Of a stretch of DNA of 64,000 nt, positions 33,312-40,486 are shown one piece after another (the first letter of the stretch is position 1; every line of letters begins with the position of its first letter). This DNA comes from Paenibacillus radicis (ex Gao et al. 2016) (GTDB lineage Bacteria > Bacillota > Bacilli > Paenibacillales > Paenibacillaceae). The notes beneath the pieces are model-generated. The model made no database searches. It had not been told where the DNA came from and worked only from the letters and a program-made list of their open reading frames with translations. Made by a program: the position numbers and the translations under genes. The stretch covers positions 1-64,000 of the forward strand of contig NZ_BMHY01000019.1 in assembly GCF_014641555.1 (NCBI RefSeq), read 5' to 3'.

Positions 33312-34127
33312 ATGCCAGAATTACCGGAAATGGAAACGTATCGACTAATGCTCTCGGAGCGTCTGGCCGGTGCTCAAATTATCGGAACGGAAGTTACGAG
33401 AGAGCAATCCGTTCATATGACGGCGGAACAATTTGATCAAGCTTTGATCGGCCGAACCATATGGTTCGTTGAACGCCGCGGCAAGCATTTATTGTTTCAT
33501 CTCGATAACGGCAAGCGATTGCTGCTGCATCTGATGCTTGGCGGCTGGATGTTTTTTGGCACCGACGAGGAACGCCCGGACCGTACCGTACAGGTGACGA
33601 TCAAATTTACGTCGGGCAATCTTTATTTTATCGGGCTGCGCCTGGGCTATTTGAAGATGATGTCGGTTAAAGATGTCGACACTGAGCTGGCAAAGCTAGG
33701 TCTTGACCCGTTCGATAAAAGACTTACGCTGGAGCGGTTCATCGGCCGTTTCGCTAAGAAACGCGGCAACATCAAAGCCGCTCTTGTCGACCAGCATGTA
33801 ATTGCCGGTATCGGTAATTGCTATGCCGACGAAATTGCATTTGCCGCCGGACTTCGGCCAGATGCAAAAATCCCGACAATCGAGCAGGCAACTTGGGAAC
33901 GGCTGTATGAAGCCATGCATAGAGTGCTAATGGAGGGGCAGGCTCGCGGAGGTTATATGGATGATCCATTTACTTCTGGGGATGCGCTTACTGGCGGCTA
34001 TAATGGGCATATGAAGGTGTATGATCGTGCGGGCGAGCCATGTCCGCAATGCGGCACGCCTATTGAGCAGATCGAGATTTCGTCGCGCAAGGCTTTCTTG
34101 TGCCCGAATTGTCAGAAGGAACAATAG
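33312..34127 (+). CDS. Fpg/Nei-family DNA glycosylase
   Basis: Removes damaged bases and cuts the abasic site. The N-terminal catalytic PELPE follows Met, with the Schiff-base Pro at residue 2 and Glu at 3. The conserved Lys is in ERRGKHLLFHL. The helix-two-turn-helix has GIGNCYADEIAFAAGL, and the C-terminal zinc finger is CPQC and CPNC. The 271-aa length fits. It differs from canonical MutM by PELPEMET and some loop changes, so the damage preference is unclear. It lies between a HAD phosphatase and an endonuclease IV-like gene, a DNA-repair context. Confidence 0.88.
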   Translation: MPELPEMETYRLMLSERLAGAQIIGTEVTREQSVHMTAEQFDQALIGRTIWFVERRGKHLLFHLDNGKRLLLHLMLGGWMFFGTDEERPDRTVQVTIKFTSGNLYFIGLRLGYLKMMSVKDVDTELAKLGLDPFDKRLTLERFIGRFAKKRGNIKAALVDQHVIAGIGNCYADEIAFAAGLRPDAKIPTIEQATWERLYEAMHRVLMEGQARGGYMDDPFTSGDALTGGYNGHMKVYDRAGEPCPQCGTPIEQIEISSRKAFLCPNCQKEQ

Positions 34128-34130
34128 AGA

Positions 34131-34970
34131 GTGGTCCGCGTTGGCCGGCATTTAAGCATTAGAGGCGGTTATGCCGCTGCTGCGAAAGAAGCATATAGCG
34201 GCGGCATGCAGTGTTTTCAGTATTTTCCAAAAAATCCTCGAAGTTTGACGATCAAGCGATTCGACCGTAAAGATGCAGCGCGTTGCGCTGATTTTTGCCG
34301 GGAGCATGATCTCAAATCGATTGCCCATACGCCATATCCGACAAATCTGGCGGCCGAGGGTGATACGGCGCGCCAGCGGGTTGTAGAGTCGTTGTTGAAT
34401 GATCTCGATATTGCCGATTCTTGCGGTTCTATAGGCGTGGTTGTTCACTTTGGCATATATAAAGGCCCGGAGCCGCTGCAAGGCTATCAATCGATTATCC
34501 AGAGCCTTAACGACGTTACTTCTCAATGGGATGGCGGGGCAAAGCTGCTGATCGAAATTCAGTCTGGCGAGCACGCCTTTATGGGAACGACGTTTGAAGA
34601 ACTGGCGCAGATTCGAAAGCTTTGCCAGCGCCCTGAGCAGCTTTCTTATTGCCTGGATACCTGTCATATGTTCGCTAGCGGCATGTGGCAAGGAGCGGAG
34701 GACTTGAAGTGGATCGAGACGGGAGAGCGTCTTGAAGTGTTGGGCGAGATCGCTGCTGTTCATTTTAACGACTCGCTGTTTCCTTCCGGTTCGAGAAGGG
34801 ATCGCCATGCGCCGGTCGGCAAAGGGTATATTGGAGAAGAAGCGATGCAATGGATGCTTACGCTCCCTCAATTGAAGGATGTGCCGTTTGTTCTGGAAAC
34901 GCCTCCGGATGAGGATGGGAGCTACGAAAAGCAACTGAATCTGATGCGCGAATGGGGGAGTCAATCATGA
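34131..34970 (+). CDS. Endonuclease IV-like TIM-barrel protein
   Basis: A 279-aa protein of the apurinic endonuclease IV (Nfo) family. Metal-ligand stretches are visible: HLSIRGG, HTPYPTNL, VVHFG, LLIEIQSGE, CLDTCHMFASG, AAVHFNDS and RRDRHAPVGKGYIG. These are the expected zinc sites. The GTG start at 34131 has AGAAGGA about 10 nt upstream and lies 3 bp after the Fpg stop. The sequence differs at its N-terminus from classical Nfo, so I leave the symbol empty. With the glycosylase it forms a base-excision pair. Confidence 0.85.
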   Translation: MVRVGRHLSIRGGYAAAAKEAYSGGMQCFQYFPKNPRSLTIKRFDRKDAARCADFCREHDLKSIAHTPYPTNLAAEGDTARQRVVESLLNDLDIADSCGSIGVVVHFGIYKGPEPLQGYQSIIQSLNDVTSQWDGGAKLLIEIQSGEHAFMGTTFEELAQIRKLCQRPEQLSYCLDTCHMFASGMWQGAEDLKWIETGERLEVLGEIAAVHFNDSLFPSGSRRDRHAPVGKGYIGEEAMQWMLTLPQLKDVPFVLETPPDEDGSYEKQLNLMREWGSQS

Positions 34971-35302
34971 TTCATGTTTACTTGGATGATTACAGAACCT
35001 GCCCGCCTGGCTTTGTGCTGGCCCGCAACGCGGAGGAATGCAAGCTGCTGATCGATTCGGAGTCGATTGGCATTTTGTCATTGGATTATGATTTGGGCTG
35101 GAGTGAGCCTACAGGCTACGAGGTCGTGCGCTATTTGGTCGAAACGGGAAAATATCCCGAGCAAGTTTATTTGCACACGTCCAGCGCGGCCGGCAGAATG
35201 CAAATGTATCATATGCTTTCCTCGAATGCGCCGATAGAGCTAAAGCTGTTCAACGGTCCGATGCCATCGTCGTTGCTCGAGGAAATTGCAAGAGGATCTT
35301 AA
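34967..35302 (+). CDS. Cyclic-phosphate-processing receiver-domain protein
   Basis: A 111-aa protein. It begins MIHVYLDDYRTCPPGF and continues LSLDYDLG and VYLHTSSAAGR, matching the small receiver-like domain described as cyclic-phosphate-processing (cpRD), thought to act on nucleotide or RNA ends. The acidic D-D-Y and D-Y-D residues are intact. The start ATG at 34967 overlaps the endonuclease IV stop (ATGA) and has GGGGGAG upstream; an earlier ATG at 34952 is less likely. Its placement behind two base-excision enzymes is unusual and suggestive. Family name from memory; role inferred. Confidence 0.7.
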   Translation: MIHVYLDDYRTCPPGFVLARNAEECKLLIDSESIGILSLDYDLGWSEPTGYEVVRYLVETGKYPEQVYLHTSSAAGRMQMYHMLSSNAPIELKLFNGPMPSSLLEEIARGS

Positions 35303-35387
35303 GGGCTTTCGCACCGCCGGCCGCTCCCGCCCATGCGATATCTCGCTGCTTGACGGGGGCCGGCCGATTACAGATGGAGGTGTTGGC

Positions 35388-36404
35388 GTGAGCCAATGGA
35401 TTGGCACGGCTAATCAAGGGTATTCACCCTATGCAATAGAAGAACTTCGGCGGCTGCTGCCGGAAGTGAAAGTATCGCAGTTGGTTGCAGGGGAGATTTT
35501 TAGATTTGATACGGTGCTTACGGAGGAGGAGACGGTCGCAACGATTCAGAACAATCGTCCGACCTTCCTCCGGCATATGCAGCCGATAGACGAGAGCATC
35601 CCGCTTAGAGGCGATGCGGATGATTTGCAGGCGCTATCGGAATATATTCGCGGGGCGGGTTCTGTTTTGTCGGACAAGCATGTGTCGATTCACGTGAGAA
35701 AAGCGAAATCGACGAGCTTTTCCTATTCGACAGCTGATACGAAAGGGGCGCTTGATGCCGTTCTTGGGAATCTGAACGCAGAATTGGTGTTTCAGCAGCC
35801 GGATTTCATAATTGCAATCTTCGCGGGCGAGAGCACGCTTGACGTAGGAATCGGCAAGCCGTCGGACATGCTGTCCGATTGGCCTGGTGGTGCTGTTCGT
35901 TTTCAGCGGGAGGAAGGACAAATCTCCCGTGCCAAATTCAAGCTACTGGAAGCGGAACGGGAGTTTGGGCTGAACTATGCGTCGTATCGCCGTGCGCTTG
36001 ACGTTGGCGCTGCTCCTGGCGGCTGGACGTCGCTGCTGCTCGAGCGGGGATTGCAGGTAACTGCAATCGATCCGGGCGACATGCACCCGTCGCTTCAGGG
36101 CCATCCGTCTCTAACTTACTTGAAGAAGAACGCTTCCGATGTGAAATTTGAGCGAGGAAAGTTCGATCTTCTCGTCTGCGACATGAGCTGGAGTCCAATG
36201 CAAATGTGCAGGCTCGTGCTGGATTTGGAACCAGCGCTTGCCCCGCATGCTACGGCTGTCGTTACCGTAAAGCTGATGCACAAGAAGCCTCTGCAGACGA
36301 TCCGCGAGGTGAAGGAAAGGCTGTCTACCTCGTTCATTATCGAGCAATCCCGGCAGCTGTTCCACAACCGGGAAGAGATTACGCTGCATTTGATCAAGAA
36401 ATAA
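35388..36404 (+). CDS. THUMP/FtsJ-like RNA methyltransferase
   Basis: A 338-aa protein with a probable THUMP-type RNA-binding region (residues about 70-170) followed by an FtsJ/RrmJ Rossmann methyltransferase. SAM motif I is ALDVGAAPGGWTSLLLERG, then TAIDPGDMHP. The catalytic-type D and K are in LLVCDMSWSP and VTVKLMHKKP. This is a K-D-K arrangement for 2'-O-ribose methylation, similar to RlmM-type enzymes, but the RNA target is unknown. GTG 35388 is chosen because GGAGG lies 7 nt upstream; upstream frame translation is not protein-like. Confidence 0.78.
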   Translation: MSQWIGTANQGYSPYAIEELRRLLPEVKVSQLVAGEIFRFDTVLTEEETVATIQNNRPTFLRHMQPIDESIPLRGDADDLQALSEYIRGAGSVLSDKHVSIHVRKAKSTSFSYSTADTKGALDAVLGNLNAELVFQQPDFIIAIFAGESTLDVGIGKPSDMLSDWPGGAVRFQREEGQISRAKFKLLEAEREFGLNYASYRRALDVGAAPGGWTSLLLERGLQVTAIDPGDMHPSLQGHPSLTYLKKNASDVKFERGKFDLLVCDMSWSPMQMCRLVLDLEPALAPHATAVVTVKLMHKKPLQTIREVKERLSTSFIIEQSRQLFHNREEITLHLIKK

Positions 36405-36431
36405 GGCTATTTGCATAGAGAAATGGGAGGG

Positions 36432-36466
36432 GCGGACATTTATGTCCGTTCTTTTTTGATTTTTTA
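36432..36466 (+). terminator. Terminator after the repair block
   Basis: CGGACAT (36433-36439) pairs with ATGTCCG (36442-36448), followed by a long T-rich tract. Confidence 0.8.
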
Positions 36467-37113
36467 TGTTGGTTGTGCGCGGGTCGTGCACAGTGTCAGC
36501 TTCCAGCGAACCTGATTCGCTAAGTAAATAGCGAAGCGACATTTGCTGGAGAAGAGCTGAAATGATGGGAGAGGTAGCTGGGGAGCCTACAACGAATCTG
36601 ATTCGCTAAATAGCGAAGGGGTATTCGCTGGAAGATAGCCAAATTGAGGTGTCAGGCGGTTGGGCAGCCTACAACGAACCAAATTTCGCAATCCGAGAAC
36701 TTAGGTTCACGAATAGCGAAGAAAGATTCGCTGTAGCGCTTTGCGTGCTTAGAGTGGCATGTTATAGCGAAATTAGGTTCGCTAAACAGCGAATCAGGTT
36801 CGCTGGAAGTTCGAAACGGGGAAATTTTTGGGAACAAATGCTGTTGAGACCGGGGCCGTGTTGGTAGTTGCTAGTTTTCGCAGATGCTCGCTGTAGCTTA
36901 GAATCTAGTCATATCTCGTTATTGGTAGAAGTAATCATTGGGTGCTGTTGTAATTGGCGAGTAGAGGCAGGTAGTAGTGGCAATGCATAATTAGACGCTA
37001 ATTGTACCAGTACTAGTAGTCATCGTTCTGTAATCAATGCAATTGTGATGGAAACAAACTGTTTCCAACGATGCGACGTTTGGCTATAGATGCTTAATTG
37101 TTATTTGATACCC
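36467..37113. other. Gene-free region with AGCGAA repeats
   Basis: About 650 bp without a credible gene. It holds the palindromic repeat cluster at 36500-36815; the 72-codon frame at 36649 is made of these repeats. From 36816 to 37113 no feature is recognised. Confidence 0.6.
36500..36815. repeat. AGCGAA/TTCGCT palindromic repeat cluster
   Basis: At least six short inverted repeats of the form AGCGAA, 5 to 8 bases, TTCGCT, several joined by the core TTCGCTAAATAGCGAA (about 36599-36614). They differ in spacer and partner, so the array is irregular. The same core recurs at 53560-53815. Confidence 0.75.
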
Positions 37114-38214
37114 CTAATTAACCCCATTAAATATAACCTTCACCTGGTTGTTGACTTTCATTTCAAAATGGAACGTTTCTTGTATAGCTGGCAATAGTGT
37201 GTCCAGTTGGATCAGCTCATGGCTGTGATAAACACCTGCCGGGTAATGATTATCGCTCAGCAGCTCTGCTATCGCAGCTCCAGCTTTAGCTGTTATTTGT
37301 GCTTCGTAGTGGCCATGGAGCAGACATTCCACATGAACTGCTTCTCCCGCTTCGCTGCCCCAAGCTTCAACTTTGGCCGCATATTGATCCGAACCCATCT
37401 GCAGCTTACTGAACATGCCAATCGCGAGTCTACGAATGGCTGGGAATCGCAACGCCCGGGTCAATCCGAGGACTTTCGACGCTGCAAGTAAGCCAGTAAC
37501 TGGGGCAGAGTCAAAACAAAGACGTGTCGAGATCGACGGCAATTGCAGTGTTCGCATAAGAGCGTGCTGATCGGAAAAGTTGAACCGGTACGCTTTTTTC
37601 CAGCCTAGATCAGCTCCTAAATTCGTTCGTTTGCCATCCATGAAGCTCTTGGCCAACGTTTTGCTTCCGTTCGTTATGACCTTGAAATCTTCAGCCAGAT
37701 TATCGATTGTCCATTCAATCGCCGCTTGCCCATGACTGTCTCCCAGCCCCAGCATAATCGTTATACCAACAGAGTCGGTTTGTTCCATCTCTGACATGGC
37801 TCGGGCAGCCATAAGATTCGTCAATCCCGGGGCGAGTCCAATGCTTAAAACCGCAGTTGCTCCGGAAGCCACTGCCATTTCGTTCAACCCCTCCACTTGA
37901 GATAGAAAAGCATCGTTTGCGGATAAATCCATGTAGTGGATACCGAGACTCAAGCATAATCGAACAAAAGCGATATCCGTCTGATCCAGACACATGACGA
38001 CCAGCTTGAAAGACTGCAGCAGCACCGGATCGATAGGCGCATTCATCTGAATCTGCATTGGAAGAACGCGGCCTTCAGTAGAAAGGCTAAACGCTGCTGC
38101 CTTCTCCAGACTTCTCCCGGCTGCGTAGACTTTCCCTGGATAACGTGCAGCTAATGCTTTGCATAGAATCTGTCCAACATGGCCGTAGCCTCCAACAACG
38201 AGTATGTCCTTCAT
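37114..38214 (-). CDS. Saccharopine dehydrogenase-like NAD(P)-binding protein
   Basis: A 366-aa protein. It begins with a Rossmann motif (ILVVGGYGHVGQILCKALA) and continues GRSLEKA, MCLDQTDIAFVRLC and IGLAPGLTNLMA, like the Sacchrp_dh_NADP family. The C-terminal half is poorly defined. The substrate is unknown. AGGAGG precedes the ATG, and a run of pentanucleotide repeats lies just upstream of that site. It follows the MFS gene on the minus strand, and both are downstream of the MarR gene, so it is likely part of the same controlled operon. Confidence 0.75.
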   Translation of the reverse strand: MKDILVVGGYGHVGQILCKALAARYPGKVYAAGRSLEKAAAFSLSTEGRVLPMQIQMNAPIDPVLLQSFKLVVMCLDQTDIAFVRLCLSLGIHYMDLSANDAFLSQVEGLNEMAVASGATAVLSIGLAPGLTNLMAARAMSEMEQTDSVGITIMLGLGDSHGQAAIEWTIDNLAEDFKVITNGSKTLAKSFMDGKRTNLGADLGWKKAYRFNFSDQHALMRTLQLPSISTRLCFDSAPVTGLLAASKVLGLTRALRFPAIRRLAIGMFSKLQMGSDQYAAKVEAWGSEAGEAVHVECLLHGHYEAQITAKAGAAIAELLSDNHYPAGVYHSHELIQLDTLLPAIQETFHFEMKVNNQVKVIFNGVN

Positions 38215-38229
38215 CGTATTTCCTCCTGT

Positions 38230-38264
38230 AAGTTAAGTTAAGTTAAGTTAAGTTAAGTTAAGTC
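38230..38264. repeat. AAGTT pentanucleotide tandem repeat
   Basis: Six perfect AAGTT units (38230-38259) and one changed unit. It lies between the MFS stop codon and the ribosome site of the next minus-strand gene. Copy number may vary by slippage and change spacing or translation coupling. Confidence 0.9.
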
Positions 38265-39710
38265 AATCAACCGTGTTGTGTCGAGATAAAGGCGTCGAAC
38301 CTTTCACTGCCGGCTGCCTTACGTTCCAGATAATTAAGGTCATTAATAAAGCACAAAGTCCGATCATAATGACCATGACCAACTGGAATGGCAGCCAACT
38401 CTGCTCTCCTATAGAAGAGCCCTTTATGACACCAAGCCCTAATGCGGCCCCGACGACCAAGCCGAGATTACGGGTAAGGGCGATCATACCCCCGATTGCT
38501 CCAATATGCTCTTTCGCCGTATGCCCCATTATGAAATTCATGTTCGGGGAGGCGATAAGCGCCATTCCCAATCCGCAAAGTGAAAGTCCAACTATAGCGG
38601 CTATAATAGGAAAACTTGTCACGGCTATCGTGAAAACGGCAATGCCAGCACTTATACCTATTAGCCCGATAGACAGGAGGCGACGAGAGCTCATGCGATC
38701 AGACAAATGGCCTGCAATTGGGCCAACAATGGCCAGAGATGCCGGGTAGATGGTCATCAGCAGTCCAATGGATGAAGATGATAAACCAGATAAGCCGCTG
38801 AATAAGAACGGAAGGCTGACGATTACGGTATTTGCAGCCATAAATGTTACTGTACTTGTCAGCAGGCCGATAGATACGGCATGGACAGTTATCGCACGGA
38901 TGGGAAGGAAGGGGGCGGGATGTTTTCTCTCCCATAATAGAAATGCAAGTAAAACGGCGAGACCCATGCCTCCCGTATAAAAGGATTGAGCTGTCAGCAT
39001 GCCAGACGCTGTCCCTCCATGGGATAGCCCAAAAACAAGCAATCCAATTGCACTCATGAACAACGTGGCTCCTAAGACATCGAAAGTAGCAGATTTATCA
39101 GCTTCTCGACGGGCAGCAGGGATGAAACGAAAGGCTAGCAACGAGGCAACTGCCGCAAAGGGAACTTGGATTAGAAAAAGCCAGTGCCAGCTTAAGCACT
39201 GGGCAATTAGACCGCCAATCGCAGGTCCCGACATTCCGCCTATTGCGACTGCTCCGCTGATGAGGCCCAATGCCCGGCCGCGTTTGTCCATGGGCATGAG
39301 CTGAGCAATCAGCCCCATATTAGTCGCTTGAAACATAGCTGCTCCAACGGCCTGAACGAAGCGCAATGCCAGCAGCGAATAAATGCCGGGAGAGAAGGCG
39401 ATAAGCAGCGAACTCAATGTAAACAGACCGAGCCCGGCATTATGAATGAGAGCGGAGCCAAATCGGTCTCCAAGCTTACCCATCAATGGCAAGAGGATAG
39501 CGATGGCAAGAGGATAGCGATGGCAAGTAGGTAGCCTGTCGTAATCCACTGCACGATTTCAAGTCGGCTGTCAAAGATCTCGGCGAAAAGGGGAAGTGAT
39601 ACGTTCACAATTCCTGCGGTGAAGTGGGAAAGGAAGGCGCCCATTGCAATCCCCATCATCATGAGCCGCTGCCCGGAAGTCATACGCAGTTGATTTTTTT
39701 GTTTACTCAT
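38263..39710 (-). pseudogene. MFS multidrug transporter, frameshifted by a 17-bp duplication
   Basis: A major-facilitator drug-efflux transporter (DHA2/EmrB-like) that would be about 476 aa. The 5' part (ATG 39710 onward, MSKQKNQLRM to GYLLAIAILLP) and the main part (from IAILLPLMGKLGDRFG to the end) are in different frames. The break is a perfect 17-bp tandem duplication at 39487-39520. Taking out one copy restores LLAIAILLPLMGK without a gap. The rest has normal membrane segments and no other defect, so the lesion is recent or reversible. A MarR gene and two operator-like palindromes flank it. Confidence 0.85.
39487..39520. repeat. 17-bp tandem duplication inside the MFS gene
   Basis: TGGCAAGAGGATAGCGA occurs twice without a gap (39487-39503, 39504-39520), followed by a partial third match starting TGGCAAG. 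Because 17 is not a multiple of three, the duplication shifts the frame. Confidence 0.95.
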
Positions 39711-39744
39711 GTTGAGCAAGACCTCGCAATTCTTTTTTTTAAAA

Positions 39745-39760
39745 CTAGTATAGCAACTAA
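39745..39760. promoter_or_regulatory. MarR-type operator near the MFS start
   Basis: CTAGT-ATAGCA-ACTAA, a near-palindrome matching the site at 40232-40247 in 14 of 16 positions. It lies between marR and the transporter gene. Confidence 0.6.
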
Positions 39761-39780
39761 ACTAAATGAGCAAAAAAAAA

Positions 39781-40227
39781 TCAATGATCAAGCGCAAATA
39801 TAAATTTATCTATTGTTTTCGCGAAGATCGCTATTTCTTCCGGGCTCATTTGCGTCTGTAATTGTTTGTAAAAAGCTTGATGGAGCTCTTCGTGCATCAT
39901 ATAGGCGGCTTTTCCTTGAACAGTCAGCGATATTAACGTACTTCGTTGATCGGTCGGATGCATGGAACGAACGACTAATTCCTTCGTCTCCAGACGGGCA
40001 ATCAACTGGGTTACGGCACCCTTCGTAATGCCAAGACGGGCGGCAAGCTCGCTCATGAGAACACTGCCTTCCGGGCCAATCGCATCAATCGTATGCAATT
40101 CGCTGGGCGTTAGCGGCCCAATGCCCTCAAAGGTACGAGGCTGGCGCTCCAGCTTGCGGAGCTGCAAGATCAACCGGCCAAAGCTATGACTGAGCGACGG
40201 GGTTTCGTATTTGTTATTGTTGTCCAT
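39781..40227 (-). CDS. MarR-family regulator
   Basis: A 148-aa winged-helix regulator. The recognition region is ELAARLGITKGAVTQLIARLETKELV and the wing is DQRSTLISLTVQG. Such proteins usually repress a neighbouring efflux gene until a ligand binds. It is the first gene of a minus-strand set with the MFS transporter and the saccharopine dehydrogenase-like protein. Matching palindromes lie just upstream of it and just upstream of the transporter, the expected pattern for self-control and control of the operon. Confidence 0.9.
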   Translation of the reverse strand: MDNNNKYETPSLSHSFGRLILQLRKLERQPRTFEGIGPLTPSELHTIDAIGPEGSVLMSELAARLGITKGAVTQLIARLETKELVVRSMHPTDQRSTLISLTVQGKAAYMMHEELHQAFYKQLQTQMSPEEIAIFAKTIDKFIFALDH

Positions 40228-40231
40228 GGAA

Positions 40232-40247
40232 TTAGTATAGTAACTAA
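40232..40247. promoter_or_regulatory. MarR-type operator upstream of marR
   Basis: TTAGT-ATAGTA-ACTAA, an inverted repeat directly before the marR start. The same motif is found before the MFS gene. Confidence 0.65.
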
Positions 40248-40363
40248 ACTTAAACTTGTCAAACAGTCAGCATTTCGGGTGAGGTGTATAGAAGCATATT
40301 CACGCTCATCACACAGTTAGCACGAACTATCTTTTAAAAAATGCAGCTGGCAAACGATCTCCC

Positions 40364-40465
40364 CATCATGTTAAAATCAAATTATATCAATGCGGGAAAG
40401 CATCCCGATTTGCAGTTGGCGTACCTCTTTGCAGAGGAGCGCACTGTAAATCGGGATTTTTTTAT
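40364..40465 (+). promoter_or_regulatory. Attenuator-like leader of the kinase gene
   Basis: A -10-like TTAAAAT lies near 40370. CGGGA (40393-40397) can pair with TCCCG (40403-40407), which would use the 5' arm of the following terminator (40402-40463). The two hairpins are therefore mutually exclusive, the usual antiterminator/terminator arrangement. The signal sensed is unknown. Confidence 0.45.
40402..40463 (+). terminator. Terminator immediately before the kinase gene
   Basis: ATCCCGATTTGCAGT pairs with ACTGTAAATCGGGAT (one mismatch), followed by seven T. It ends only 23 bp before the kinase ATG and no gene lies upstream on this strand. Confidence 0.85.
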
Positions 40466-40486
40466 GTCCAAAAAAGGAGGCGTAGT

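Noticed and set aside
36649..36867. 72-codon frame in the AGCGAA cluster
   Set aside because: Built of palindromic repeats, without ribosome site.
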